From: Kumtagia yinganensis
Lineage (GTDB): Bacteria; Pseudomonadota; Alphaproteobacteria; Rhizobiales; Rhizobiaceae
Direction: 5' to 3'
NCBI RefSeq assembly: GCF_040081985.1
Contig: NZ_JBEBMH010000027.1
Span: 1 to 64,000, forward strand
Length of the DNA stretch: 64,000 nt
Part shown: piece after piece, positions 35,220 to 42,698 of the stretch
How positions within the stretch are numbered: position 1 is the first letter of the stretch
Layout: the number at the start of each line of letters is the position of its first letter
Notes under the pieces: generated by a model
The model's database searches: none
Seen by the model: the letters and a program-made list of their open reading frames with translations, nothing else
Told to the model about the DNA's origin: nothing
Made by a program: the position numbers and the translations under genes

Positions 35220-36053
35220 TCAAAGGCCCTTGGCCACCCGGTCGAAAGCGATCAGCCGCTCGATCAATCCCGGAAGGGCTTTCAGCGGCACCATGTTCGG
35301 CCCGTCCGACGGGGCGTTATCCGGATCCTGGTGGGTCTCGATGAACACGCCGGCGACGCCTACCGCAACGGCGGCGCGGGCAAGTGTCTCGACGAAACGC
35401 CGGTCGCCGCCTGAGGAACCGCCCTGCCCGCCCGGCTGCTGCACCGAATGGGTGGCGTCGAAGATCACCGGCGCGCCGATCTCGGCCATGATCGGCAGGG
35501 CGCGCATGTCGGAGACCAGCGTGTTGTAACCGAAGGAGGCGCCGCGCTCCGTGACCAGCACGTTTGCGTTGCCCGAACCGGTGACCTTGGCGACGACGTT
35601 CTTCATGTCCCAGGGGGCGAGGAACTGACCCTTCTTCACGTTGACCACCTTGCCGGTGTTGGCGGCGGCGATCAGCAGGTCGGTCTGCCGCGACAGGAAG
35701 GCCGGTATCTGCAGGATGTCCACATGCGGCGCAACCACGGCGCACTGCTCTTCAGTGTGGACGTCCGTGAGGATGGGCAGGCCGAACTCCTTGCGCAAAT
35801 CGTCGAAGACCGGCATCGCAGTTTCCAGCCCGGCGCCGCGCGTGCCCGACAGCGAGGTGCGGTTGGCCTTGTCGTAGCTGGTCTTGTAGACGAGGCCGAT
35901 GCCGAGCCCGGCGCAAATCTCCTTAAGCGCGCCCGCCATGTCGAAAGCGTGCTGCCTGCTCTCCAACTGGCACGGCCCGGCGATGAGCGCGAGCGGCGAT
36001 GCGTTGTCGAAGGTCACATTGCCGGCGGCGACGATCGGGTTGGGAGCGGTCAT
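35220..36053 (-). CDS. kdsA: 3-deoxy-8-phosphooctulonate synthase
   Basis: Condenses phosphoenolpyruvate with arabinose 5-phosphate to Kdo-8-phosphate for the lipopolysaccharide core. Length 277. Seen: LIAGPCQLESRQHAFDMAGA, YKTSYDKANRTS, GLPILTDVHTEEQC, VNVKKGQFLAPWDM, FDATHSVQQPGGQGGSSGG and FIETHQDPDNAPSDG. The cysteine in AGPCQLES occupies the position that is asparagine in the metal-independent E. coli enzyme, so this should be the metal-dependent class. Its ATG overlaps the upstream VOC gene stop by four bases. Confidence 0.96.
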   Translation of the reverse strand: MTAPNPIVAAGNVTFDNASPLALIAGPCQLESRQHAFDMAGALKEICAGLGIGLVYKTSYDKANRTSLSGTRGAGLETAMPVFDDLRKEFGLPILTDVHTEEQCAVVAPHVDILQIPAFLSRQTDLLIAAANTGKVVNVKKGQFLAPWDMKNVVAKVTGSGNANVLVTERGASFGYNTLVSDMRALPIMAEIGAPVIFDATHSVQQPGGQGGSSGGDRRFVETLARAAVAVGVAGVFIETHQDPDNAPSDGPNMVPLKALPGLIERLIAFDRVAKGL

Positions 36054-36937
36054 GATTTCTCCTCGAAGATAAAGGCGGCGCCCTGCCCCGGCGCGGGCGG
36101 GACGACAAGCCGGCCCTCTCTTGTCTCGTGGGCGATATCGGCTGCGCGGAGCAACGATCCGACCGCGGCGATGTCCCTCGCGGAAAAACGGATGGCGCGG
36201 GCGCGCAATGCGGCATCGCTGGTCGGCTCGAGCCCGGTGCGGGCGACGAATTCGTCATCGTCTAAAATGTCGAAGAGCGTGTTGCCGGCCGATATGCGGA
36301 CGTGCCTGTCGTTTCCGGGTTCGCCGGTGACAGCGCCGGAGGCCGTGCGAATGATGGCGGACAGTTTGGCGGGATCGCGCGCGGAAAACACGACGCCGGT
36401 TATGCCGGTCACGCCATTGGTATGCGCTTGCAAGGCACTGCGATCGATGGTGGGGACGTTCACGCGCTGACAGGTGAAGAAGAACACATCGGGCGCATGG
36501 CTGTCGGCGGCGAAGGCCAGCCGGAATGAGGCTGTGCCGGAGTTGCCGTCCGCATCGGTAAAGCCGCGCGAGAAATCGAGGATATCGCCGGCCGAGACGC
36601 CCTTGCCGACAAACGCTTCGTGATCCGCGCTGGCGTCGTCGGTGCCGAAGACCAGCGCCGAAAACCCTTCATCGCCAAGGCGCTGGCGATAGGCGGCGTC
36701 GCGGGCAACGAAGACGTTGCCGGAACGCGCCGCGTCGCCTGCCCGCCGTTCGTCCGCCACGGCAAGCGGCTCGAGATAGGTTCCGTCGGCGAAGAAGACG
36801 CAGGCGTTCGCTGTTCCGAAGGGATGGATGCCGACCGGCGCGACGGTGAAGCCGAGCGCGAACAGGCGCGCCCGCGCCGTGTCCAGCGAAGCGGTCGGCA
36901 GCACCAGATGGTCGAGCGGGCGCGGTGAGGCGGTCAT
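36050..36937 (-). CDS. VOC superfamily protein (glyoxalase-like)
   Basis: Protein of 295 residues with the glyoxalase/bleomycin-resistance fold. It begins RPLDHLVLPTASLDTARARL, has ALGFTVAPVGIHPFGTANAC and FADGTYLEPLAV (a likely metal His and Glu pair), and a second half starting near 160 (GVTGITGVVFSARDPAKLSA) that repeats the fold. The pattern resembles the glyoxalase_3-like group of lactoylglutathione-lyase-related proteins; the substrate is unknown. The start at 36937 is chosen because the conserved domain begins ten residues later. It is coupled to kdsA by a four-base overlap. Confidence 0.75.
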   Translation of the reverse strand: MTASPRPLDHLVLPTASLDTARARLFALGFTVAPVGIHPFGTANACVFFADGTYLEPLAVADERRAGDAARSGNVFVARDAAYRQRLGDEGFSALVFGTDDASADHEAFVGKGVSAGDILDFSRGFTDADGNSGTASFRLAFAADSHAPDVFFFTCQRVNVPTIDRSALQAHTNGVTGITGVVFSARDPAKLSAIIRTASGAVTGEPGNDRHVRISAGNTLFDILDDDEFVARTGLEPTSDAALRARAIRFSARDIAAVGSLLRAADIAHETREGRLVVPPAPGQGAAFIFEEKS

Positions 36938-37019
36938 GGGGCCGGCATGTGCCTCATTCCGGGTTCTGCCGCAAGGGCGGCAGAGAATCCCGGGTTCAAC
37001 GAACAGGCCGACCTGGAGA

Positions 37020-38051
37020 TCAGTGCTCCAGCGGTCCCAGAATCTTTTTCCAGGCGTCGATGCCGCCTTCGATATGACGGGCCGAGCCGATGCCGGCCTC
37101 CTGGGCCGCATTGACGGCCATGGCGGAGCGCTCGCCGAAGGCACAGAAGAAGACGAGTTGCTTGACGGAACCCAGTTCATGCAGGACGCCGCCGGCGCGC
37201 ACATTTTCCTCAAGCGTCCCGTAGGGCACGTGCAGCGCGCCGGGGATGGCGCCGTGGCGTTCGCGTTCGCCGCGCTCGCGCAGGTCCACCAGCGCGACAT
37301 CGGGCCGCCCGAGCAGCGGCAGCGCATCACGCGCCGGGATCGCCCATCCGTGCGCGGCGATCGCTGCCTGAGACATGCCGATATGCATGTTGGCCGGCAC
37401 GGCGACATCCATCATCTTCGGATTGGGCAGGTTGAGGTTGTTCATAAGGTTTATGTAGGCGTCGACCGAGGGAACCTGGAGGCGCGGATTGCTGCGGCGT
37501 TCCTCGCCGATGGTGCTCACCGTGTCGCCCTTGTAGTCGTGGGCGGGAAACACCAGCGTCTCGTCCGGCAGCTTCAGCAGGCGTCCGAAGATCGATTCGT
37601 ACTGGGCGCGCGGGTCGCCATTCTGGAAATCGGTGCGGCCGGTGCCGCGGATGAGAAGCGTGTCGCCGGTGAAGACCCGGTCGTCCATGACGAAGGAATA
37701 GGAATCGTCGGTGTGGCCGGGCGTGTAGATCACGTCCATGCCGATGCCCTCGATGCCGAGCCGATCGCCGTCCGCGAGGCGGATCGACACCACGTCGGCC
37801 TTGGTCTGCTCGCCCATGGCGGTGACGCAATGGGTGCGGTCGCGCAGCGCGGCGAGCCCCGTCACATGGTCCGCGTGAAGATGCGTGTCGACCGCCTTGA
37901 CCAGGCGCAGGTCGAGTTCATTGAGAAGCTGGATGTAGCGGTCGACTTTTTCCAGCACGGGATCGATGATCAGCGCTTCGGCCCCGCGCCGGCTGGCGAT
38001 GAGGTAGCTGTAGGTGCTCGACGTGCTGTCGAAAAGCTGGCGGAAAATCAT
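37020..38051 (-). CDS. Persulfide dioxygenase-like metallo-hydrolase fused to rhodanese
   Basis: Two-domain protein of 343 residues. Residues 1-235 are an ETHE1-type metallo-beta-lactamase fold: THLHADHVTGL, the second His in YTPGHTDDSYSF, FTGDTLLIRGTGRTDFQNGD and FPAHDYKG, the ligands of the mononuclear iron of persulfide dioxygenases. Residues 245-343 are a rhodanese domain with active-site cysteine in LVFFCAFGERSAMA. Such fusions oxidise glutathione persulfide and move sulfane sulfur to a thiophilic acceptor, detoxifying sulfide. It lies 60 bases upstream of a 1-Cys peroxiredoxin gene on the same strand, consistent with a sulfur/oxidant defence pair. Confidence 0.9.
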   Translation of the reverse strand: MIFRQLFDSTSSTYSYLIASRRGAEALIIDPVLEKVDRYIQLLNELDLRLVKAVDTHLHADHVTGLAALRDRTHCVTAMGEQTKADVVSIRLADGDRLGIEGIGMDVIYTPGHTDDSYSFVMDDRVFTGDTLLIRGTGRTDFQNGDPRAQYESIFGRLLKLPDETLVFPAHDYKGDTVSTIGEERRSNPRLQVPSVDAYINLMNNLNLPNPKMMDVAVPANMHIGMSQAAIAAHGWAIPARDALPLLGRPDVALVDLRERGERERHGAIPGALHVPYGTLEENVRAGGVLHELGSVKQLVFFCAFGERSAMAVNAAQEAGIGSARHIEGGIDAWKKILGPLEH

Positions 38052-38069
38052 GATGATATCTCCGGAAGT

Positions 38070-38099
38070 TCAACGCCGGCACGAACGCGCCGGCGTTGA
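38070..38099 (-). terminator. Perfect hairpin between the peroxiredoxin and persulfide dioxygenase genes
   Basis: Eleven-base perfect stem TCAACGCCGGC/GCCGGCGTTGA with an eight-base loop, placed just after the peroxiredoxin stop and before the dioxygenase start. No T-tract follows on the minus strand, so it may mark an mRNA end, a processing site or partial attenuation. Confidence 0.4.
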
Positions 38100-38111
38100 G
38101 CCGTGCAGTCG

Positions 38112-38771
38112 CTATTTCGGCTGCGGCACGATGCGGATGTAGGGTTTCGGCGCCTTCCAGCCTTCCGGATATTGCTTCTTGGCATCGTCGTCGGAGACCG
38201 AGCCGAGGATGATGACGTCCTCGCCCTGCTTCCAGTCGACCGGCGTTGCCACTTTATGCTTCGCGGTGAGCTGCATCGAATCGATGACGCGCAGGATCTC
38301 GTGGAAGTTGCGGCCGGTGCTCATCGGATAGACCAGGACCAGCTTGATCTTCTTGTCCGGCCCGATGACGAAGACCGTGCGCACCGTGGCGTTGTCGGCA
38401 GCGGTGCGGCCCTCGGAGGTTTCGCCGGCGCTGTCCGGCAGCATGCCGTAGAGCTTTGAGATTTTAAGCTCGGTGTCACCGATCATCGGATAGTTCGGCG
38501 CGGTGCCCTGCGTCTCGGCGATGTCGGCCGACCAGCGCGTATGGTTTTCCACCGGGTCGACGCTGAGGCCGATGAGTTTCACGCCGCGCTTGTCGAATTC
38601 CGGCTTGAGCGCCGCCATGCGGCCGAGTTCGGTGGTGCAGACCGGGGTAAAGTCCTTGGGGTGCGAGAAAAGCACCGCCCAGCTATCGCCCAGCCAGTCG
38701 TGGAAACGGATGCGCCCTTCGGTCGTGTTCGCCTCGAAATCCGGCGCGGTGCTGTTAATCGTCAAAGTCAT
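38112..38771 (-). CDS. 1-Cys peroxiredoxin (Prx6 type)
   Basis: Thiol peroxidase of 219 residues reducing peroxides. Start MTLTINSTAPDFEANTTEGR; the peroxidatic cysteine is in HPKDFTPVCTTELGRMA; the arginine of the active site is in SVDPVENHTRWSADI; the long C-terminal arm (VDWKQGEDVIILGSVSDDDA, EGWKAPKPYIRIVPQP) is typical of the Prx6 dimer. The start at 38771 has AAGGAGGG seven bases upstream, and the longer upstream frame is not coding. It is the first gene of a probable pair with the persulfide dioxygenase. Confidence 0.93.
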   Translation of the reverse strand: MTLTINSTAPDFEANTTEGRIRFHDWLGDSWAVLFSHPKDFTPVCTTELGRMAALKPEFDKRGVKLIGLSVDPVENHTRWSADIAETQGTAPNYPMIGDTELKISKLYGMLPDSAGETSEGRTAADNATVRTVFVIGPDKKIKLVLVYPMSTGRNFHEILRVIDSMQLTAKHKVATPVDWKQGEDVIILGSVSDDDAKKQYPEGWKAPKPYIRIVPQPK

Positions 38772-39135
38772 GTTTGGCCCTCCTTGTTCGATACCACGCG
38801 GGGTGGTTTTGACCGGGTGTACAGGCCACCTGCCCGTCGTGCCTTGTACGAATAAGATCCCGTCGGTGCGGTCGCCATCCGGCGGCAGTCCGAGACCGGC
38901 ACGGTACTCCGCCGCCAGGGCGCAGGCAACGGGTGACGACGTCCGCAGTGACGCACCACCGCCACGGTGTTGGCAGGCCGGGTAGACATGGCATCCGGCA
39001 TTTTGTCGCTCCGTCGCCGAGCGGGCCGGTCTCGCGGACGGAAGGGCAAGGTCCTGACAGCACCGATCGACGCCAGGCCGCGAAACTTTTCGCGCTGGCC
39101 GTCGATACCTGCGATCGGCGTCCGGGTCGGCCCGG
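38772..39135. other. Intergenic region upstream of the peroxiredoxin gene
   Basis: About 360 GC-rich bases between two minus-strand genes. They should contain the peroxiredoxin promoter, but no clear -35/-10 pair or known oxidative-stress operator was recognised. The frames crossing it are arginine-rich and have no family features. Confidence 0.4.
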
Positions 39136-40041
39136 TCATGACGTGTCGTGGTTGTCCAGGGCGTAGACGGCCAACGCATGGGCATGGGCAAGAATCTCGT
39201 CGACCTCGCGGATTTTTCGCGGATGGGTCGCGCCCGGCTCGTAGTGCGACAGCCGGCCGCCGGGCGGGCGTCCGCGCCGCAGCGGCGAGAGGCGCCGGCG
39301 GGAGATGGCGCCGTCCCGCGCGATTGCGGCGTCGCGCCGGGCGCGCCAGCGGGCGAAGCGCTTTGCCTGTCCCGGCAGGTCGTCGAGCGCGGCGCCGAGG
39401 GCGGCAAGGCGCTGGCTGAGACGGGCGGCGTCGATCGGATCGTCCGGCGACGGAGGGGGAGGCAGGGGTCGGTACGTCGCGTTGAAGTCGAGGCCCAGGA
39501 TGCGCGGGGCGGCGTGGGCGGGCACAGCGCGGCGCGGGACGCGGAACGGTCGCCGCGGCGGATCGAGCAGCGACAGCGAGAGGGTGCGCGGGGTTGGCTT
39601 GGGACGTTTCTTCGGTCCCTTTGGCAGAAAGGCGCGGGGACCTCGCAAGGTCGCGGGCTTTGGCTTGCGCGGGCGCGCCGGCGGCAGGGTTACCACGATC
39701 CCGCGCGCCGCCGCGATGATCAACCGCCGCGCCGCTGTTTCGGCCGGACGCAGCAGCCGCAGGATGGCGAGGTAGAGAGCGCGGGGAAGGGTAAGTGCCG
39801 GGGACAGTTTACTTTTTTCCACCCGAGCCAGTCTTGAAGCGGCCGCGCCTTTCCGCGGAAAGAAAGTAAACTGTCCCCCAGCGCCGACGCCCCCAGCGCC
39901 CGTACTCCCAGCGCCAACGCCCCCATCGCTAAGGCCCTCAGTGCCCGGTCTCGCCACGCCCATCTCGGCCATGGCGACGAGCATGACGAGGATGCGTTTC
40001 AGCGCCTCAAGGTTTCGCTGGATTGCCGCTGTCCCGTCCAT
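39136..40041 (-). CDS. Hypothetical Arg/Pro/Ala-rich protein interrupted by a repeat element
   Basis: Predicted protein of 301 residues, very basic and Pro-rich. AAAGGAGGAGGG lies just before the ATG at 40041, one of the strongest ribosome sites in the window, so translation is likely. The start, MDGTAAIQRNLEALKRILVM, looks helical. Residues 55-81 (QFTFFPRKGAAASR to EKSKLSP) are encoded by the REPIN-like element copy 2. Residues 85-115 (LPRALYLAILRLLRPAETAA) are helical again, followed by a disordered Arg/Pro region and a C-terminal helical part (ARLSQRLAALGAALDDL, then EILAHAHALAVYAL). I recognise the pattern as a rhizobial hypothetical protein but know no function. Confidence 0.6.
   Translation of the reverse strand: MDGTAAIQRNLEALKRILVMLVAMAEMGVARPGTEGLSDGGVGAGSTGAGGVGAGGQFTFFPRKGAAASRLARVEKSKLSPALTLPRALYLAILRLLRPAETAARRLIIAAARGIVVTLPPARPRKPKPATLRGPRAFLPKGPKKRPKPTPRTLSLSLLDPPRRPFRVPRRAVPAHAAPRILGLDFNATYRPLPPPPSPDDPIDAARLSQRLAALGAALDDLPGQAKRFARWRARRDAAIARDGAISRRRLSPLRRGRPPGGRLSHYEPGATHPRKIREVDEILAHAHALAVYALDNHDTS
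39800..39878 (-). repeat. REPIN/MITE-like palindromic element, copy 2 (inside a gene)
   Basis: Inverted repeat of 79 bases. The left arm is GGGGACAGTTTACTTTTTTC and the right arm ends AAAGTAAACTGTCCCC. Read on the minus strand it aligns along its whole length with copy 1 at 33553-33632, including the central GCGGCxG region and the AAAAAA tract, so the two are related elements, not chance palindromes. It lies inside the reading frame of the hypothetical protein without breaking it. Confidence 0.8.
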
Positions 40042-40382
40042 TCCGCCCTCCTCCTTTTGCCGCCTCGGACACCCCGCTTGATCGGCGTTTCGGCGGGACA
40101 AAACGGCCCCAAGAATGAGGCGGGTTTTGCCCAGGGGGATGAAAATCATGTCCGGCGGCGCTCGATCCGCAGTGCGAGAGAAAGCAGGATGAGCAAGAAC
40201 AATGGCTTGCAGACTCTAGGCCACGAAAATCTGCGTCGGCGGCGCGTTATCCATCCCCCGTTTTCAGCATGTCTTTGTCGAGCGCCGGAGTGTTTCGTCA
40301 CCGTTACGGCATGGATCCTAGAGTCTCCGCGACGGACTTCGGCCTGCTGCGCTCTAGGATGACGAACCGTTGACCGGCGGAA
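40042..40382. other. Intergenic region with a palindromic repeat
   Basis: About 340 bases between the hypothetical gene and the frameshifted gene. Apart from the ribosome site of the hypothetical gene and the palindrome at 40315-40360 nothing was recognised. No frame in it has coding character. Confidence 0.4.
40315..40360. repeat. Short palindromic intergenic repeat
   Basis: Nine-base perfect arms ATCCTAGAG/CTCTAGGAT separated by 28 GC-rich bases (CGCGACGGACTTCGGCCTGC in the middle), flanked by GGCATGG and GACGAACC. The form is like the mosaic palindromes that are scattered through rhizobial intergenic DNA (RIME-type). Only one copy is in this window, so the family assignment is an inference. 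Confidence 0.4.
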
Positions 40383-40920
40383 TCAACTGACAACGTTGTT
40401 TCCCGGCAAGGGCAGGTCTCGAAAAGTCCCGGCGCGCGCAATGAGGTTGTAGATTCCTTCCCACTCCGGCGGCTCCGGATTTGCACGGGCAAAAGCGGCC
40501 TGCTCGTCGCGCGGGAGGACTGCGAAGGCGAATACAAATTCCTCCCAGACTTTGTTCATGCCGAACACAGGAGCATTGCGTGGAAGCTGGGAAAAATCAC
40601 CGTCTACATTGTCGAAAATCTTGGCTAGCTCGCGGCTACGAAACGATCCGTCGATGTAATCGTGCGGACCGATGCCGGGCATGTAAACCCAAGGCAGCGG
40701 CATCAGACCGTCACCCCGATTTGAGATCGACGACAGAACATTCTCCCAACCTGCCGGAGGGCGGAAAGCGAACTGCATAGCCGTCCCGGAATGCCGTCGC
40801 GCAACTTCCGAACCATGCACAAAACAGGCCGATATACCACTCGCCGTACCCCATGCGCCAGCCGATGCTGTATCGCTCGATGTGTGGGCACTCTATCCAG
40901 GGCGGCGCCATCTCCTCCAA
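40383..40920 (-). pseudogene. Uncharacterised gene downstream of pyrG, probably frameshifted
   Basis: Two overlapping minus-strand frames look like parts of one protein. The upstream frame (start near 40911-40920, right after the pyrG stop, with TTGGAGGAG) reads MAPPWIECPHIERYSIGWRM, then GYGEWYIGLFCAWFG and YAVRFPP. The downstream frame continues the theme: PAGWENVLSSISNR, then PLPWVYMPGIGPHDYIDGSF and an end with NPEPPEWEGIYNLIARAG. The switch fits one extra base (or two lost) near 40755-40760 in CCGCCCTCCGGCAGG. Proteins with WRMG and NPEPxxWxGFY-like segments are known to me as uncharacterised bacterial proteins. An intact alternative is that only the downstream frame (40383-40820) is a gene. 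Confidence 0.5.
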
Positions 40921-40923
40921 GAA

Positions 40924-42552
40924 TCAAACCAGCCGGCTCTGCTCCACGGCAGCTCCGATAAAACTCGCGAACAGCGGGTGCGGGTCGAGCGGGCGGCTTT
41001 TCAGCTCGGGATGGTATTGCACGCCGATGAACCAGGGATGGTCAGGATATTCGACCGTCTCGGGCAACACGCCGTCGGGCGACATGCCGGCGAAGACCAG
41101 GCCGCAGTCCTCCAGCCGCTGCTTGTAGTCGATGTTGACTTCGTAGCGGTGGCGGTGGCGCTCGGAAATCTGGGTGTCGCCGTAGATCTCGGCGATCTTC
41201 GAATTCTGCGCGAGCCGCGCCTCGTAGGCGCCGAGCCGCATGGTGCCGCCGAGGTCGCCCGCTTCGCGGCGTTTTTCCAGCATGTTGCCGCGCAGCCATT
41301 CGGTCATCAGGCCGACCACCGGCTCCTTTGCCGGGCCGAATTCGGTGGAGGAAGCGCCTTCGATGCCGGCCAGCGAACGGGCGGCCTCGATGCAGGCCAT
41401 CTGCATGCCGAAGCAGATGCCGAAATACGGCACTTTTCGCTCGCGGGCGAATTTCGCCGCGAGAATTTTTCCCTCGGAACCGCGCTCGCCGAAACCGCCG
41501 GGGACGAGGATGCCGTGCACCTTTTCGAGGAACGGCGCCGGGTCTTCCTTCTCGAAAATTTCCGACTCGATCCAGTCGAGTTTTACTTTCACATGATTGG
41601 CGAGGCCGCCATGCGACAGCGCCTCGATCAGCGATTTGTAGGCGTCCTTGAGGCCGGTGTATTTGCCGACGACGGCGATCGTCACCTCGCCTTCCGGATT
41701 GTGGATCAGCTTCGAGACGTTCTGCCAGGCCTCCATGCGCGGCTTCGGCGCCGGGTCGATGCCGAAAGCGGCGAGCACTTCCGAATCCAGCCCTTCCTTG
41801 TGATAGGCCATCGGCACGTCGTAGATGTGGCCGACATCGAGCGCCTGGATCACGGCGCTCTCGCGCACGTTGCAGAACAGCGAGAGTTTCCGGCGCTCCT
41901 CCTTGGGGATCGGACGGTCGGCGCGCACCAGCAGGATGTCGGGGGCGATGCCGATGCCGCGCAGTTCCTTGACCGAGTGCTGGGTCGGCTTGGTCTTCAA
42001 CTCGCCCGCCGTCGGGATGTAGGGCATCAGCGTCAGATGGACGTAGACGGCGTTGTTGCGCGGCAGGTCGTTGCCGAGCTGGCGGATGGCTTCGAGGAAG
42101 GGCATCGCCTCGATGTCGCCGACGGTGCCGCCGATCTCGCAGAGCACGAAGTCGTAATCCTCGTTGCCCGACAGCACGAAATTCTTGATCTCGTCGGTGA
42201 CGTGCGGGATGACCTGCACGGTGGCACCGAGATAGTCGCCGCGGCGCTCGCGCTCGATGATGTTCTTGTAGATGCGGCCGGTGGTGATGTTGTCGCTCTG
42301 GTTGGCGGAGCGGCCGGTGAAGCGCTCGTAGTGGCCGAGATCGAGGTCGGTCTCGGCGCCGTCGTCGGTCACGAACACCTCGCCGTGCTGATACGGCGAC
42401 ATGGTTCCGGGATCGACGTTGAGATAGGGATCGAGCTTTTTTATGCGCGCGCGGTAGCCGCGTGCTTGCAGCAAGGCTCCGAGAGCCGCTGCCGCTATGC
42501 CTTTTCCAAGCGAGGAGACCACGCCGCCGGTGATGAATACATATCGCGCCAT
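40924..42552 (-). CDS. pyrG: CTP synthase
   Basis: Glutamine-dependent amidation of UTP to CTP. Length 542 with both domains. Synthetase domain: MARYVFITGGVVSSLGKGIA, DPYLNVDPGTMSPYQHGEVF, CEIGGTVGDIE. Glutaminase domain from about 290: LVPGGFGERGSEGKI, nucleophile cysteine in FGICFGMQMACIEAARS, and catalytic HPELKSRPL. A single long minus-strand gene upstream of the frameshifted gene. Confidence 0.98.
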   Translation of the reverse strand: MARYVFITGGVVSSLGKGIAAAALGALLQARGYRARIKKLDPYLNVDPGTMSPYQHGEVFVTDDGAETDLDLGHYERFTGRSANQSDNITTGRIYKNIIERERRGDYLGATVQVIPHVTDEIKNFVLSGNEDYDFVLCEIGGTVGDIEAMPFLEAIRQLGNDLPRNNAVYVHLTLMPYIPTAGELKTKPTQHSVKELRGIGIAPDILLVRADRPIPKEERRKLSLFCNVRESAVIQALDVGHIYDVPMAYHKEGLDSEVLAAFGIDPAPKPRMEAWQNVSKLIHNPEGEVTIAVVGKYTGLKDAYKSLIEALSHGGLANHVKVKLDWIESEIFEKEDPAPFLEKVHGILVPGGFGERGSEGKILAAKFARERKVPYFGICFGMQMACIEAARSLAGIEGASSTEFGPAKEPVVGLMTEWLRGNMLEKRREAGDLGGTMRLGAYEARLAQNSKIAEIYGDTQISERHRHRYEVNIDYKQRLEDCGLVFAGMSPDGVLPETVEYPDHPWFIGVQYHPELKSRPLDPHPLFASFIGAAVEQSRLV

Positions 42553-42652
42553 GGGAATTATCGCTTAGCTTGGGCGGCTTGATTCCGCCAGAAAAAAATC
42601 CGGCCCGGTCCGGTTATCCCCGGCGGGCTATGTGGTGACTGTTCGGCCAAAA

Positions 42653-42680
42653 CAAAAGGGCCGGCGCGTGCCGGCCCCTT
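42653..42680 (-). terminator. Intrinsic terminator after the L,D-transpeptidase gene
   Basis: Stem GGGCCGGC/GCCGGCCC (42658-42665 with 42670-42677) and a four-base loop. On the minus strand it is followed by TTTTGTTTTGG. It separates the L,D-transpeptidase transcript from pyrG. Confidence 0.8.
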
Positions 42681-42698
42681 CGAACAATGCGCCGTCGA

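Noticed and set aside
36938..37408. Upstream extension of the VOC frame
   Set aside because: It overlaps the rhodanese part of the persulfide dioxygenase gene in another frame and is Arg/Ser/Pro-rich without family match.
33553..39878. The two REPIN-like elements as ends of one composite transposon
   Set aside because: The DNA between them contains core genes (oxygenase, kdsA and others) in normal context, and each element is complete by itself.
40882..42582. 566-codon plus-strand frame opposite pyrG
   Set aside because: Fully antisense to pyrG, with composition typical of a shadow frame.
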